Part shown: positions 45,136 to 57,429 of the stretch, in pieces | Layout of the letters: each line of letters starts with the position of its first letter | How positions within the stretch are numbered: the first letter of the stretch is position 1 | Assembly (NCBI GenBank): GCA_963691655.1 | Contig: OY829326.1 | Span: forward strand, 17,906,878 to 17,970,877 | Reading direction: 5' to 3' | Source of the DNA: Toxonevra muliebris | Taxonomy: Eukaryota > Arthropoda > Insecta > Diptera > Pallopteridae | DNA: 64,000 nucleotides | The notes under the pieces: model-generated | What the model was told of the DNA's origin: nothing | What the model saw: only the letters and a program-made list of their open reading frames with translations | The model's database searches: none | Made by a program: the position numbers and the translations under genes

Positions 45136-48100
45136 ACATTCACTCGGTTATGGTGTCAACGAAGTAAACAACTAAAAAAAATTACTTACCTCTTTGAACT
45201 TTCCGAATTAAAACTATCTACCTCCCATAGATCTCAACAGGTTCAACAAAAAGAATACAATTTTTTGGTCACTTAAATATTGCTTTTCAAGAAGATAAAA
45301 TCTCACTACTAGACTCTACGGATTAATAGAAAAATTCATCTATATATTATTAAAATGAAATCGAATTTATAGCTTTATTCTCCTTTAAAATGTATTTTTA
45401 TTATTTTTTAGCTTACACATTTCATGTCGCTTTTATTTAAAAGAAAATCAGATATCAGACCACAGATACTTATGAATGCTTATAATTAAGCATAAACTGG
45501 AGTATAATTGACGTAAATGCTCACAGTACACTACACCCACTGTATCTGTCTAGTTATATATGATTTAGTTTTAGTTGAAGTGAAACTTAATCAAATCAAA
45601 TGATATCAATTCAACTGCTTAGTTCCTTAAAATGCATGTCTTTCTGAGCTATACACAAATATTATAACTCAGAGGAAAGTATAATTAACATTCTTAACCC
45701 AACCTAATATTACTAAATTTTCTAAGCTCCTAAAACTATAAAGTTTTTCAATAAAATTTTATAAAAAATTTTTCACTGCATATTTACTTCTAAATATAAA
45801 TTCATTCTTTCAATTTAAACCATTAACCAAACGTCTTTTTAAGTAAAATAAGTGCATATGAACTCAATGCAACTGAACTGACTCAACATGGCTTAATCAC
45901 ACACAGAATAATATCCACATTAGCCGCAGATATTTAACCTCAAATGCAAACTAAATCTAACAATTAAAATGTCTAATCTTCTAATTGCGACATCCTTTTA
46001 AATTGTTTTGTTTTTTTCGTTTTTGTCTTTCAGTTCCACCATATACGTATTCCCTATTTGAACCTTTTTACTTCAACACTAACAAAAACAACACAGAAAA
46101 AGACATCATCATCATACGCTCATTTGCAGTTCGCTTCGTTGTTTTTTGTGTAGTTTTTTTTTTTTTTTTTTGCTGCACTTCCTTTTCATTATTTTTAAAA
46201 TCTCTTTTCTGTGTATGTGTGTTTATGTTCAATCTCTAGTTGTTGCCGAGTACTTTTGTCCTTTACAGAGACGACAAAACTGCTCAACTCTCCACAATCA
46301 ACCGTAACCAAAGCGAGCGATTACAGTCTTTCAAACTAAAAACACCAATAGCTACTAGTAGCTAGCAGCAAGCTGTTGGAGCTGTCTGCATACTTAAAGT
46401 TCAAGGTCTAATTGACTTCACTGACTTTTGCTTTTTCTCGTGTGATGATGAAAATTCAAATCGCATTCAACAAATGATTTGGATAAACTTTGTGGTAGGT
46501 AGATTTTATATGAACATATTTATTTTTGTTTTTTTTTTTTTTTGTAATTATTTGATAGAGTGTAGGTGTGAAGAGAGATAGCACCTTAATAGAATAAATT
46601 AGAAAGAATAAACTGATATGTTTTTAGAATAGGTAATTAAGCTAAAGTATAGTTTGAGTCACATTGAAGTGATTGTTTTTTGAAACCGCAAAAATCCTGT
46701 TAAGCCGCAAAGTATCCACATCTTTCTCTTGTTATCTTATTCTTTTTCACACTCATATTTATTTAACTAATAAAGAACAACAACAGCAATGAATATTATG
46801 TGGCTGCTCACATCATTCGATGTGCAATAACCAACGCACAGCAAGGAGAAAGAATGTGTAAAAGTTGTGATGTAGTATAATCCTTTGCTATTTTTACAAG
46901 TAAATCTAAAATCAGCTCATCTTTTCTAAAGCTGCTGAAATAAAATATTTTTCCACACATTTGTTTTTTTTTTTTTTTTGTGCTCATGTGTTTTTACTCA
47001 TACACATCCACACACATACTTTTTTCACAAGCTCTCCTCCTTTAATGTGAATATGTAGAAAAAGGACGAAGCCAGCCAGCAAGGAAGCAAGCATCAAGTA
47101 AACCAAAATTGCTGCTTTTCCTCATTCCTATTGCTGTGCACGCTTACTCTATGCTACTTCTCTACATACACAATTGCTATGGTTTATTCTAGCATGTTGA
47201 ATCCTTAGAATAAATTCCTTTTTATATATACTATACATATGCCACATATAAAAATATAAATCTAAAGGATGTGCTGCTTGCGCCCTTTTATGTAAGTGTT
47301 TAAGTGTGTGTGTGTGTGTGTCCGTTTGTATGGTTTGCAAAAATGCGAGTGCCGCACGTTGTTGTCGTGTCGAATCACTGTCGACACTTGTTCTTTTGAA
47401 TGTGCACCGCTTAAGTGGCGCTACACTCTCTGTGTAGTATGAGTTTGTTTGAATGTGTGTATGTTTATGTGTGTCAAATTAAATGTTCCGTAAAGGATCC
47501 CAATTTTCCGGTCACTTAACCGAAAACCGAGAATGTGCCACAGAATGCCATTTTTAAAAGATTTTCCTCATTTCTTTTTTTTTCAGATTCTATTTGCATG
47601 CCATTTCAAATGGTTTGGTCTTTCTGGGTTGCTTTAGCTGGAATTCATTATATATTATATAAAAAATGGGTTTTAATAATTTTAAGCATGTGGTAATTAG
47701 TAATAATAACAAATTTTGAATTTACATATGTATTTAAACCAAGATATTTACCATAGGAATATACATATTTATGTTATTATGAGGTTGTACCCTGCGTATG
47801 AGTAACATTTATTAATTCGACACTTGTAAATTATTTTGCTAGACTTTTTCAAACCACACAAGCTCATTGTACTTTGTTTTGGTTTAGTTTTTTCTTAAGA
47901 TAACCTACAGTTTGAGCTTTTGATTTTAATAAGATTTACATACAAAATAATATTCTCAAAGATTTGAAATTGCCTACCTGGCATGAAATTGTAATTTTCA
48001 TATTGTTTATACGAGTATTTTGCTTTATATCAGTATAGTATCTGGAATATTATGCACAGAAATTTATCATCGCTCCATTATGGCTAGGTAACTTAAAGTA

Positions 48101-48285
48101 AATCAAACTGTTGGATTAATAGTAAGCACCCTTAGCATAACTACACAGGCTAACACACTGTACTCAATTTGTACGAATATTAACCTCAAGACCTGAAGGT
48201 TTGGTGTCTGAGACAAAGTGGTTCCTTATGAAAATATAAACTTTATTTGTTTTAAAAGCAACTTTGCACCTCTCCCCCTTTCGTA
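45136..48285. other. Non-coding stretch with simple repeats
   Basis: No gene established. A pyrimidine tract and CAG at 46010-46033 precede a short frame (PPYTYSLFEPFYFN) that looks mildly coding but soon runs into poly-T. Poly-T runs (46150-46170, 46528-46543, 46963-46979) and GT runs (47305-47322) are present. Confidence 0.35.
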
Positions 48286-48495
48286 ACAATATTTTTGGAG
48301 CTTTTAGTAACTTTTATAAATCAAATTTCGTATGGGTAAAAAAATTGAGAATCTTTGTTTATTTAATTGATTAAAAATAATCAAAAATGGGGTAAAGACA
48401 GGAAGTAGGGAGACTTACGTCAGACATCAAACCTCTATATTCTGAATTTTATATGGTTGGCCATTAAAGACAGAGCTCTTCTAAACTTGAAATAT
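48286..48495 (+). repeat. Left arm of a 200-bp inverted repeat
   Basis: The stretch from AATATTTTTGGAGC to GAGCTCTTCTAAACT is nearly identical to the reverse complement of 50172-50385, with one 6-bp difference near 48470. This copy lies outside the DD37E element pair, about 420 bp to the left. Confidence 0.85.
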
Positions 48496-48918
48496 GGATA
48501 GAAAAACAATGTCATGCTGAACCATAACTTTTTTACCAAAAAGGCTCTGTAAAAAAACTTTTTTCAATATTTTATTATTTTTACTCTGTTGCAAGCAAAA
48601 AATTTTCGTTTTTTGAACGAGTCTTTCTTGGAAAACCACGAAATGAAAATTCTTCAGGACCTAAATAACGATAATGTTAAAAAATATACGAGAATCACGC
48701 TGAAAGTTCATTTAATTCTAATAACCTACTTTGAAAACTTGAAGTATTTTTAATATCTGATTCACTTTCCCATGTTCCGAAATTAAATTTTAAAGCATTT
48801 ATTTGGTTTTATTACTTTTTCGAGTGGAGAAATATTGAAGCGTTTTACTTATTTAATTTTCAAAGAACACTTAAGTCTTATTATTTACGACAAACATTTT
48901 TATACAATATTACTGTAC

Positions 48919-49940
48919 TAAGGAGTGAGATTGAAAAAATCTTAGTACACGTTTTGCCTAATAATTTTTTTTGGGTGTAAAATTTAAAAATTTCTTTGAT
49001 CTAATTATCTTTGAAAAATATGTCAGTTGTTATTTTTAATGACAAACATGTTGATTGTGAGTTTGATCAAAATGAGTGAAGAAAAGAAGTACGTCGTAAA
49101 ATTATTAAAAATTTTCAAAAAAAATCAAAATTGGTCATACCAAAAATTGCCCAAAGAATTGAAGGTCTGCCGTCAAACTGTTTCCAATGTTATTAAACAG
49201 TTTCAGGAGAAACCATCGATAGGAAACCTGGTTCGGGAAGAAAACAAGGACCACATGATATTGGGAAGCCAAGAAATTAGAAAGCATATTGAAAAGATCT
49301 CCAAACACATCTGGTAGAAAAGCTGCATGGTAACCCCACTGCTTTGATTATTTGGTGCGAAAAGTTAAAGGCAATGCAGGTTTGAAAACTTAGACGCCAA
49401 AAATAGGGCTCGGAAATTAAAATCGAATTTCATACAAAAATATTCATGTTGTATAATGGACGACGAAATGTTTGTACTGGCAGATTTTACGCAGCTTCCG
49501 ACTCAAAATTTTTAGGTTGCTGATGCTCGAGGAAATCTCGAAGAACAATTTAGAATCCAAAAGCAGAGAAAATTTCTTAAAAAATTCCTGGTATGGCAAG
49601 CTATATGCAGTTGCGGCAAAAGAAGCAAGTCATTTGTTACAGTGGGCTTTATGAATACCGAAATATACATCAAAGAATGTTTGAAAAAAATACTTCTTCC
49701 TTTCATAAGAGAGCACAATGTGTCCACATATTTTTGCCTTGATTTGGCATCATGTCACTACGGCAAGAAAGCTCTGGAGTGGTACCAAAGTAATAACATA
49801 GTTTTTGTACCAAGAGAGGCCAATCCTCCAAATTGTCCGGAGCTAAGCTATGACCAGTGGAGAGATATTGGGCTCTTGTGAAAAGAAACTTAAAGAGCAC
49901 AAAAAAGGTGTCCCAAAATATCGAAGATTTCAAAAGGAGA
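48919..49940 (+). pseudogene. DD37E (ITmD37E-type) mariner/Tc1 transposase, 5' half
   Basis: The element begins after TA with AGGAGTGAGATTGA. The frame from 49027 has the N-terminal helix-turn-helix (NWSYQKLPKELKVCRQTVSN). The catalytic part follows in shifted frames: MDDEMFVLADFTQLP (first Asp), then FCLDLASCHYGKKALEWYQ (second Asp), PPNCPEL, and in another frame VERYWALVKR (Glu). The spacing would place the Glu 38 positions after the Asp, i.e. 37 residues between them. A 5-bp insertion near 49848 separates PEL from the Glu block, and earlier stops (near 49316 and 49409) break the frame. The 3' TIR is absent: the copy ends in an inverted junction near 49940. Confidence 0.8.
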
Positions 49941-50773
49941 ATTCCTCGAGCATCAATTTTGACCCGGAAGCTGCGTAAAATCTGTCAGTACATACGTTGT
50001 GTTGTCTATTATACAAGATGAATATTTTTGTATGAAATTCGATTTTAATTTCCGAGCCCTACTTTTGACGTCTAAATTTTTTGCAGCATTCCTGTCTGAA
50101 ACTTTTTGGACTTTGTATGTTTTCAAACCTGCATTGGCTTTAACTTTTCGCACTGGGCTAACCGAGCAGCATGAGTTTAGAAGAGCTCTGTCATAGTCTT
50201 TAATGGCCAACCATATAAAATTCAGAATATAGAGGTTTGATGTCTGACGTAAGTCTCCCTACTTCCTGTCTTTACCCCATTTTTGATTATTTTTAATCAA
50301 TTAAATAAACAAAGATTCTCAATTTTTTTACCCATACGAAATTTGATTTATAAAACTTACTAAAAGCTCCAAAAATATTGTTTGGAGATCTTTTCAATAT
50401 GCTTTCTATTTTCTTGGCTTTCCCAATATCATGTGGTCCTTGTTTTCTTCCCGAACCAGGTTTCCTATAGATGATCAAATTCTCCTGAACCTGTTTAATA
50501 ACATTGGCAACAGTTTGACGGCAGACCTTCAATTCTTTAGCCAATTTTTTGTAGGACCAATTTGAATTTTTTTGAAAATTTTTAATAATTTTAAGACGTA
50601 CTTCTTTTTCTTCAGTCATTTTGATCAAACTCACAATAAATCAACATTGATTGTCATTAAAAATAACAACTGACATATTTTTGAAAGATAACTAAATCAA
50701 AGAAATTTTTAAATTTTACACCGAAAAAAAATTATTAGATGTGTTAAGATTTTTGTCAATCTCACTCCTTATA
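49941..50773 (-). pseudogene. Second DD37E transposase copy, inverted, interrupted
   Basis: Read on the minus strand from 50773: the same AGGAGTGAGATTGA tip followed by TA outside, then an intact helix-turn-helix (50634 to about 50390, NWSYKKLAKELKVCRQTVAN and KPGSGRKQGPHDIGKAKKIE). A 200-bp insert (50172-50385) follows, then the start of the catalytic domain (VRKVKANAGLKTYKVQKVSD to TTYVLTDFTQLPGQN, ending near 49953). The first catalytic Asp block reads CIIDNTTYVL, one Asp of the usual pair being Asn. It stops at the centre of the inverted pair. Confidence 0.8.
50172..50385 (-). repeat. Right arm of the 200-bp inverted repeat, inserted in the transposase
   Basis: Lies exactly between the helix-turn-helix and catalytic coding parts of the inverted DD37E copy, where the other copy has only about 60 bp. 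It therefore looks like a separate small mobile sequence. No clear TIR or target duplication was found. Confidence 0.75.
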
Positions 50774-50989
50774 TGTCCTTAGTTCGGAGTCATTTAGACC
50801 ATTGTCCCATTATCAGGAATCTTTTTTATAAAGTGCACTCCTAATGCAATGGAAAAGTTCAAAGACCATACACTTAATACACTCTTCGTAAAATGCCATG
50901 GCTTGATGGTCTCCAATCTTATGTTGTCAAGCATAAGCTGCACGACTTACAGTCACTATATAATAGTAAAATTTAATTTATATTTCACT

Positions 50990-51205
50990 CATGTTTGTTT
51001 ACAAAATCTTATCAGGTCGTATCGCTCATCCAGTGTTGTCTAATCTATTCTTTATTTATGTTGCCACCAGAAGCTTAAGGTTCAACAGGATGTTTGAGGA
51101 TTCCAATCACAAAACCAACTATGCCTTAAATAAATCAATCACAAGGTGTATATGAATATGTAATCGTTATAAAAATGTACTTGATTTTAATGTTAATGAA
51201 TCTCA
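50990..51205 (+). pseudogene. LINE C-terminal fragment
   Basis: Plus-strand reading gives VYKILSGRIASSSVLSNLFF, then FEDSNHKTNYALNKSITRCI and NRYKNVLDFNVNESHF. This is the pattern of the last 70-80 residues of several insect LINE polyproteins (..F..P.H.TNYG.NSPI.R....FN). One stop interrupts it; no reverse transcriptase core is present. Confidence 0.45.
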
Positions 51206-51307
51206 TTTCCATCTTATGGTATTTTTTTTATTGATCTGATTATATTATGTTGTTATATTCAGTATGTAAGACTAATGACAGGCTTTAAGATCTTTGTATC
51301 CGTAGAG

Positions 51308-52119
51308 CAATGATTCTCAAGTGGTGTGGCGTAGACAGATATGAAGGAAGACGCGAAGATATTTCAATAAACAAATATTTGAATACTCTGTAATGAACCG
51401 TAATAATAATATTTAGTATTCAACAAAATAATTTCTCTTTTCATCATTTTTCTTTTCTTTCATATTATATGTTAAGAGCTACAATATGCACCTTTTAGCT
51501 TCACATTTTTCATTTTTGACTTAAACCACAAAAATACGACAAATAGTTAAAAAAATCAAAGAACTTAAGGTTAAATAAATTGATGTTTGCAGCAGCACTA
51601 AATATCACACTACCAACGAGGCCCTCACGAATTTCTCTAATTTTCCCTCGACTTCCAAATCACCGTCTTTTTATCCCAAATTACCGCCATTGTCTTCTCT
51701 TTTTCTACAGAGTTTTTTTTTCCTTTGGTTGGTTTCTCGACTACCTTTTACTACCACAAGCTTTAACATAAGGAATCACTTAAGATAATGGCATGATTGG
51801 CTCGATTTATTATTTGGTTAGTTTTTGCTAGCGAGTTTCCAACTAAAACGTCACTAAAACTTCATCATCCTAGTTTTTCCCACAAGAAACTATTCAACTT
51901 ATAAATAAATTTACCAGCCTAGTTTATCTTAGACGAAGACTAACCACAACCTCTTCGGAACTACGGAAAAACTAGAATTTTATCCAGGCTGGTATAAATT
52001 AATTAAAAAAATATTAAACCAGCATTAGAAATTGTTGTGTCAAAATCAGAGTAGGGGCGGCACGGGTTTGCCGCGGATTCGAAAAGGGGGCGTAGGAGAA
52101 GCACAGTTGAGAACCGCTG
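51308..52119. mobile_element. Non-autonomous hAT element with perfect 8-bp duplication
   Basis: CCGTAGAG flanks both ends exactly (51300-51307 and 52120-52127). The left tip is CAATGATTCTCAAGTGGTG and the right tip, reverse-complemented, is CAGCGGTTCTCAACTGTGC. CAGYGGTTCTCAA is a classic hAT TIR. The 812-bp body has no transposase; a short hairpin with ACCAGCCT and AGGCTGGT lies at about 51914-51993. Confidence 0.88.
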
Positions 52120-52127
52120 CCGTAGAG

Positions 52128-55100
52128 TTTAGTAAATAAATAAAGAAATTACTTAGTTTGCAGTTGTTGTGACTAACCAACAATAGCGGCTCAGGACGCA
52201 GTTGAAATCGGTGTTAAGTTATTAACCATCTTTTGCATTATGTGCATTTGTGATGGCATTCAGAAAACTCTCAGAAGAGTTCAAATCAGCATTTATGGTA
52301 CCAAACTCGAGCTTCTTGGTGTTATAGGTACAACTGTATAATCATTACTAAAGTTTTAAGATATTTTGATGAATCATTGCTTTCGGTAAGCACTCGGTTG
52401 AATTAAAATTAGCATTTATAGCTGTTTACCAAGACAAATAATCACTCATCGTCTGTTCCATTTTTCAGAAGTCCAACCTTCAATGAATCTCCTTATGGCG
52501 CTTGATCGGTTATCGCAGAAACTCCTTGCACCAAATTTCTACAGTTGACAACAAGGCATTGAACATTCAGTATGTTTAATGGAGTGTTGGTAAACTGTTG
52601 CATTTTCTGTGCTTTATGGATATATAGGCGAATATAAAAACTAACTTAAATGATTTTGACATAATTTGTACTAAATATCTACATTTTTGTATTGAGATAT
52701 ATAAACTAGAGAATACTGAAATATTCTCCTTTAATATATACCAAATAATCCTGATTTCAATTTTCTAATTTCTTCCAAATTCAAGTTCATCTCAACAAAT
52801 TTACACTGCAATTAATTTAATATATGTAAAATATACACACAAACTATTTGCATTACGTTAAAAGTTTTAATATCAACCACAAAGTTTTTAATACATGTCA
52901 CACTCGCACACACACACACACACGCACACAAATAAATTACTCAAATAACAATTTAATTACTTAAATCCTGTTACACTCTTAATGCTGCTGGCAAATAATT
53001 TTATTAACACAAGACCACATAAGCCAAAAAAACAAAAACACATAACGCTTTCATACAATGAAAAAGTTGTATTTTTAATATAAACAATATGCAAACAAAA
53101 TTAAAAGGACATGCTGCTGGAAACAAACAAAAAATTATCAAACCTTTTTTTCTTGCATATTCTGCAGAGGTATGAAATTTAGCCACAAGGAAATATATGC
53201 GAGTACGCGAGTTTGCGAGTACGAGCATGTGATGATGTGTTAAAGTGTTTTTATTTTATTGCATTATCCTTTTTAACCTTCGTCTTTTCGGCAGAAAAAA
53301 ATATTTTTAAGTATGTATACAAAAAGCAAAGCGCATACATACATACACGAACTCACAGTTTGCGGCTTATGTCCTTTCGTTCAATTGTTTTGACTTAATT
53401 TGCATGTATGCAGTACAAATGAGTGTGGGTGTGTGTGTATGTGTGATAAAGGATCAACATCATCATCAGAAGTAAGTAGTAGAAGTGAATGTGAATGAGT
53501 AGCTGCAAGTGTTACGGGCTAACGTGTGTCCTGTTACAGCTACTGCGGCTAATTATGAGCGTGTATAAATGTGTTGACCAGCACAGGGTACGGAAGTTGA
53601 TATTCTAGCGTGCAGTAAGGATAATGTAAATGTACATAAGCGTGTGTACATATGTTTGCGCTATGTTAATTAGGAAATTAAATTGAGTGAATCATTAAAT
53701 GTGCGAGAGTTGAAAATAAAGAATAAAATTCTTAGGAAAATTCTTAACTTTACTAAATAATTTTTAAGCAATGTACCAACGAGGCGCAATTTTCTTAGTT
53801 TCTCATAGATTGCATTTTTTGCCACTTGATACTTTTCAATTTGCTAAAAAGGATATTGATGGCTTCCTTCTGCGTATTTTACTTTTTCAGTTTCTGTGTC
53901 TTTTTTGCTGTGTTGTTGTTATTCCTTCATATATCATCATGTCCAGCTGCTACTCCAATACACATTTCTTTTAGAGTTTCCAAAAAGAAAACAACTCACA
54001 CATATAAGAAAAAGCATGTACGAAAAAATATGAAAAACTTTCATATAAAGGTGGATTCCTCGGATATTTTCCATGCTATATATTGTCCATACATTTATAT
54101 AACTATGCCTATATAAGTCCAATCATATATGGTCGTGTGTGTAAATATATGTGGCATGAGTAGCTGTCAAGCACGCTGCGTGTGTGTAAACTTTTGCAAC
54201 CACTCCTCTTCTCTTTCTTATGCAACCTTATGATGCAGAAGCAGCAGCAGCCTACTTTGCACTAGCTCACACACACACTTATAGGTCTTTCTTTCTCTAT
54301 TTGAATCTACTACGGAATACAAGCAACCATCACAGTGGCAAGCAATAGGCAGAGAAATGAAGAGGCAGGTCAAAAAAAAAAAGACGCTACAGTAAAACTA
54401 GTCATCACAAAAGGGAGAATGCGGAAAAAATTGGTTAATTTCATCTCTGCTGATAGAGAACATTGTGTGTGAGATCTAATGATGGCACAGGATACGCAGC
54501 ATGTGTGTATGTAGATGTGAATGCGTTCATGTATGTATTCTTACACATGCTCTCATATCTAAAGCAACAACGCACAGCACTGTACAGAGAGCGAGAAGAA
54601 AATGCATCATGATTGATTCATTTGAAAGAATCGAATGTGTGCTAGAAGGATGGCGGTAAAAAGGAAATTGGTGCGCCTACATACGCATTCTTAAAATAAG
54701 ATACCGACAGCACTTTTGACCCTTTCTACCTACCCCACACTCTCTTCTTTCTCTTAGCCCGCACACCACAAAAACTGATGATGTATATTTCTTGAACATT
54801 TGCTTTTTGCTCGCATGCGAGATATTCTGTGATATTCTTTGGACGACACTTAGGCACACCCACTTTTTTATGTATATGAACGAGCTTTTCCTAGATTACG
54901 TATAGATATATACTTATACTATATATGTTTGTCTGTATGTGCATATATATCCAAAAGTATGCGGAAAATATCTGCTTTAGTTCAAATGTGTGTGTGCGTG
55001 TGTGTGATTTTTTGAGGCGGAGCCACTTCTAGTTTTCTTCTTTTACGCATATAGCACGCCTATTTTCAAGATATTTTATTGCATTTTTCCATTTTCTTAT

Positions 55101-55858
55101 TGATCACTTTTTACTTTTTTTTATTTTTTTTTCTCTATGTATATTATATTCATGCATAAATTGACAGCAATATGCAAAAAAACAAACTTGTTTTGTAATT
55201 AATTGAAACAGAAATTCCATTTATCTCTAAGGCTAAGACTTAGCATGATATATTGATATTGTCACTACTGTACGGATTTCCTTTAATGGATTTTTTTTTT
55301 ATTATGGAAATTTCTTTCTTTTAAAAACAAATCAATCGGATTTGTTAAACTTTAACTAAAATATTCATAAAGAATGTGAAAAAGGATTAGGTTAGTGTAT
55401 TGTATTGTTAAGAGCCTGAACGAAGGGGGTTTCGCGAAACTTTGATTTTTACCCAAATTACAATAATCATACAAGTTAAATTTTAGTTTTTTTCCGCAAT
55501 AAAAACAGATTCCAACAGAATTGAAAATCCTTCGTTAAGGGCCAGTTCATTATCAAAAAACAATAATCATGCAACGTTTGGAATCAATCATGTTTTGCAT
55601 AATCGAAATTATTTTTTTTGGGTCTACATAAAGTTCCAAAGTTCTATTCCAGGGCCCTAAAGGAGCCCTTCTGCATCTGTAACTGACTCCAGATATCAGA
55701 GACCATAAAACCCCCTTACATAATGAAATTATATCTGGCGAGTGAAGGTTACGCTACCGTTGTCTATTGAGCACCTGTTGTATGCTGTGTTTCGAGGCAG
55801 CGCTCTTTGAACACTCACAACTTTGAAACGAATATTTTATTTTTTGAGAACATGTTTT
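52128..55858. other. Non-coding stretch with simple repeats
   Basis: No gene recognised. Holds a (CA)n tract at 52906-52930 and many ATGTGTGTGTA-type patches between 53400 and 55010. The frames are low complexity. Confidence 0.4.
52906..52930. repeat. (CA)n microsatellite
   Basis: CA units with one CG interruption. Confidence 0.85.
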
Positions 55859-55862
55859 TTAA

Positions 55863-57201
55863 CCCTTGCATGCATGATTTTCTCTTTTTAAGAAACCAAA
55901 ATATTTTTGTATGTATTTTTATAGCCCTGATCACGAAAATGATAAGAATTCTGGAAATTATTTACCTGTATGCTAGCTATCGAAAAATTTCTATAGATAT
56001 CATATATGATATACCATGCATTAAATCTATAATTTTTTAGCTTTTTAAATTCATTTAATTTTTGAATATTGCATTGTTCAATGTAGTAAAAATATGAAGA
56101 AAACCTAAAGGTATTCACTTATAACAATTAACTATTCACAGCTGAAAAATTAAGTATAAATTGCTGGTTTATAACCCATGAAACTGAAAAATAGCTCCTG
56201 ATGTTGTTAAAACAAAGTGTAGTATCACATTTGCTTATTTAAGGAACCTTCCTCATCCAAAAAGTTTATTAGGTTTTGCTGGAAGATTCGTTGGAATATA
56301 AATATTGAGGGATTCCCGCAAGTTTCATTACATACAGTTTGACTTCAATACCTTCTTGTATTTAAATTTGGGCAACGGACATAAGCACTCCAACTCCAAT
56401 GTATCTCAAGCGGATAAACAAAATGTGCTCGGTGTATCACACTATCGAGCAAATAATTTACTTTCTGCTAGAATTGAGTTAATGATATCCGGTTGGAAAA
56501 ATAAGTTAAAAACTGCACATGGGGTGCATAGGTTCGAAGTTTCTCTTCTTCCAAATGAATTTTTGATAGCTTTAAGCTTTGATATCACTGTTATTATCAG
56601 TCTCATCTTTTTCTTGTTGGTTGGCCCTATCTGCGGTCATATTGTGTACTAGTTCGCTATAGGTACAGGCATCATCTTTATCGTTCCCAGTTTCAAAATC
56701 ATCCTCTCATACGTTCTAGTTTTTCATTATGAACTCAACCTCATCACTTTGAATCTTTCTTCCATGTGTAGTCATCTGGAAAACATCCCAGTATTAATGC
56801 ATGTAATACCATATATGATATGTATATCATATATGATATAACATTTTTTCTGGTTCTCATTGCATGAAATATCATATATGATATAAACGATTTTGAATAA
56901 AGTTTTTACATCAATATATTGTTTTTAGGATTGGAATGCAATGTTATTCATTAAATTGTAATAAAGCCGAGCTAAATTAATCCAAATAATGTATTTAACA
57001 TGTTTTTATAATTAAATTTTAACAAAAAACTCACTATAACTATCAATGTAATGGGATATCTGACTGTTGAATGCAAAAAAGATGAACCAAAATAGAGAAT
57101 TTATACAAAATAAAAGAAAAAACTAGGAATTATCTTCACAAAACAAAATTATCATGAAATGAAATAAGCATATCATATATGATATGTGATGCATTAAAGG
57201 G
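55863..57201. mobile_element. piggyBac-type element with internal 16-bp palindromes
   Basis: TTAA lies at 55859-55862 and 57202-57205. The tips are CCCTTGCATGCAT and, reverse-complemented, CCCTTTAATGCAT (11 of 13). The perfect palindrome ATATCATATATGATAT, or a near copy, occurs about five times: near 55998, 56810, 56826, 56867 and 57171. Each cluster lies close to a TGCAT word. A decayed transposase is readable on the minus strand. At 1339 bp it is shorter than an autonomous piggyBac (about 2.5 kb), so it is internally deleted. Confidence 0.82.
56160..56690 (-). pseudogene. Decayed piggyBac transposase N-terminal part
   Basis: Minus-strand reading gives an acidic stretch (DRANQQEKDETDNNSD), then KFIWKKRNFEP, and in the next frame VFNLFFQPDIINSILAESKL, which follow the usual order of the piggyBac transposase start (acidic tail, W-K-x-R, then FF..D.I...I...TN.YA). 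Stops and shifts are frequent and no DDE residue is present. The homology is read by eye and is moderate. Confidence 0.5.
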
Positions 57202-57429
57202 TTAAGACGTACCCAACTGGACGTAAGTTAATATTTAAAAAATTCCAAATCTCATTATTTAAAAATACAGATTGCGTTCTTTTTAAGCATTAATTGTAAT
57301 GGGTAATATTTGATTGAACACTTCTTTTAACCAGTAACTTCGAAATGTTAATCATATTTCGGCGACAAACTAATCCCTGCCAACCCACCTACTCGTTCAT
57401 TAAACGAAAGAATCGGTGACCGAAACAGT

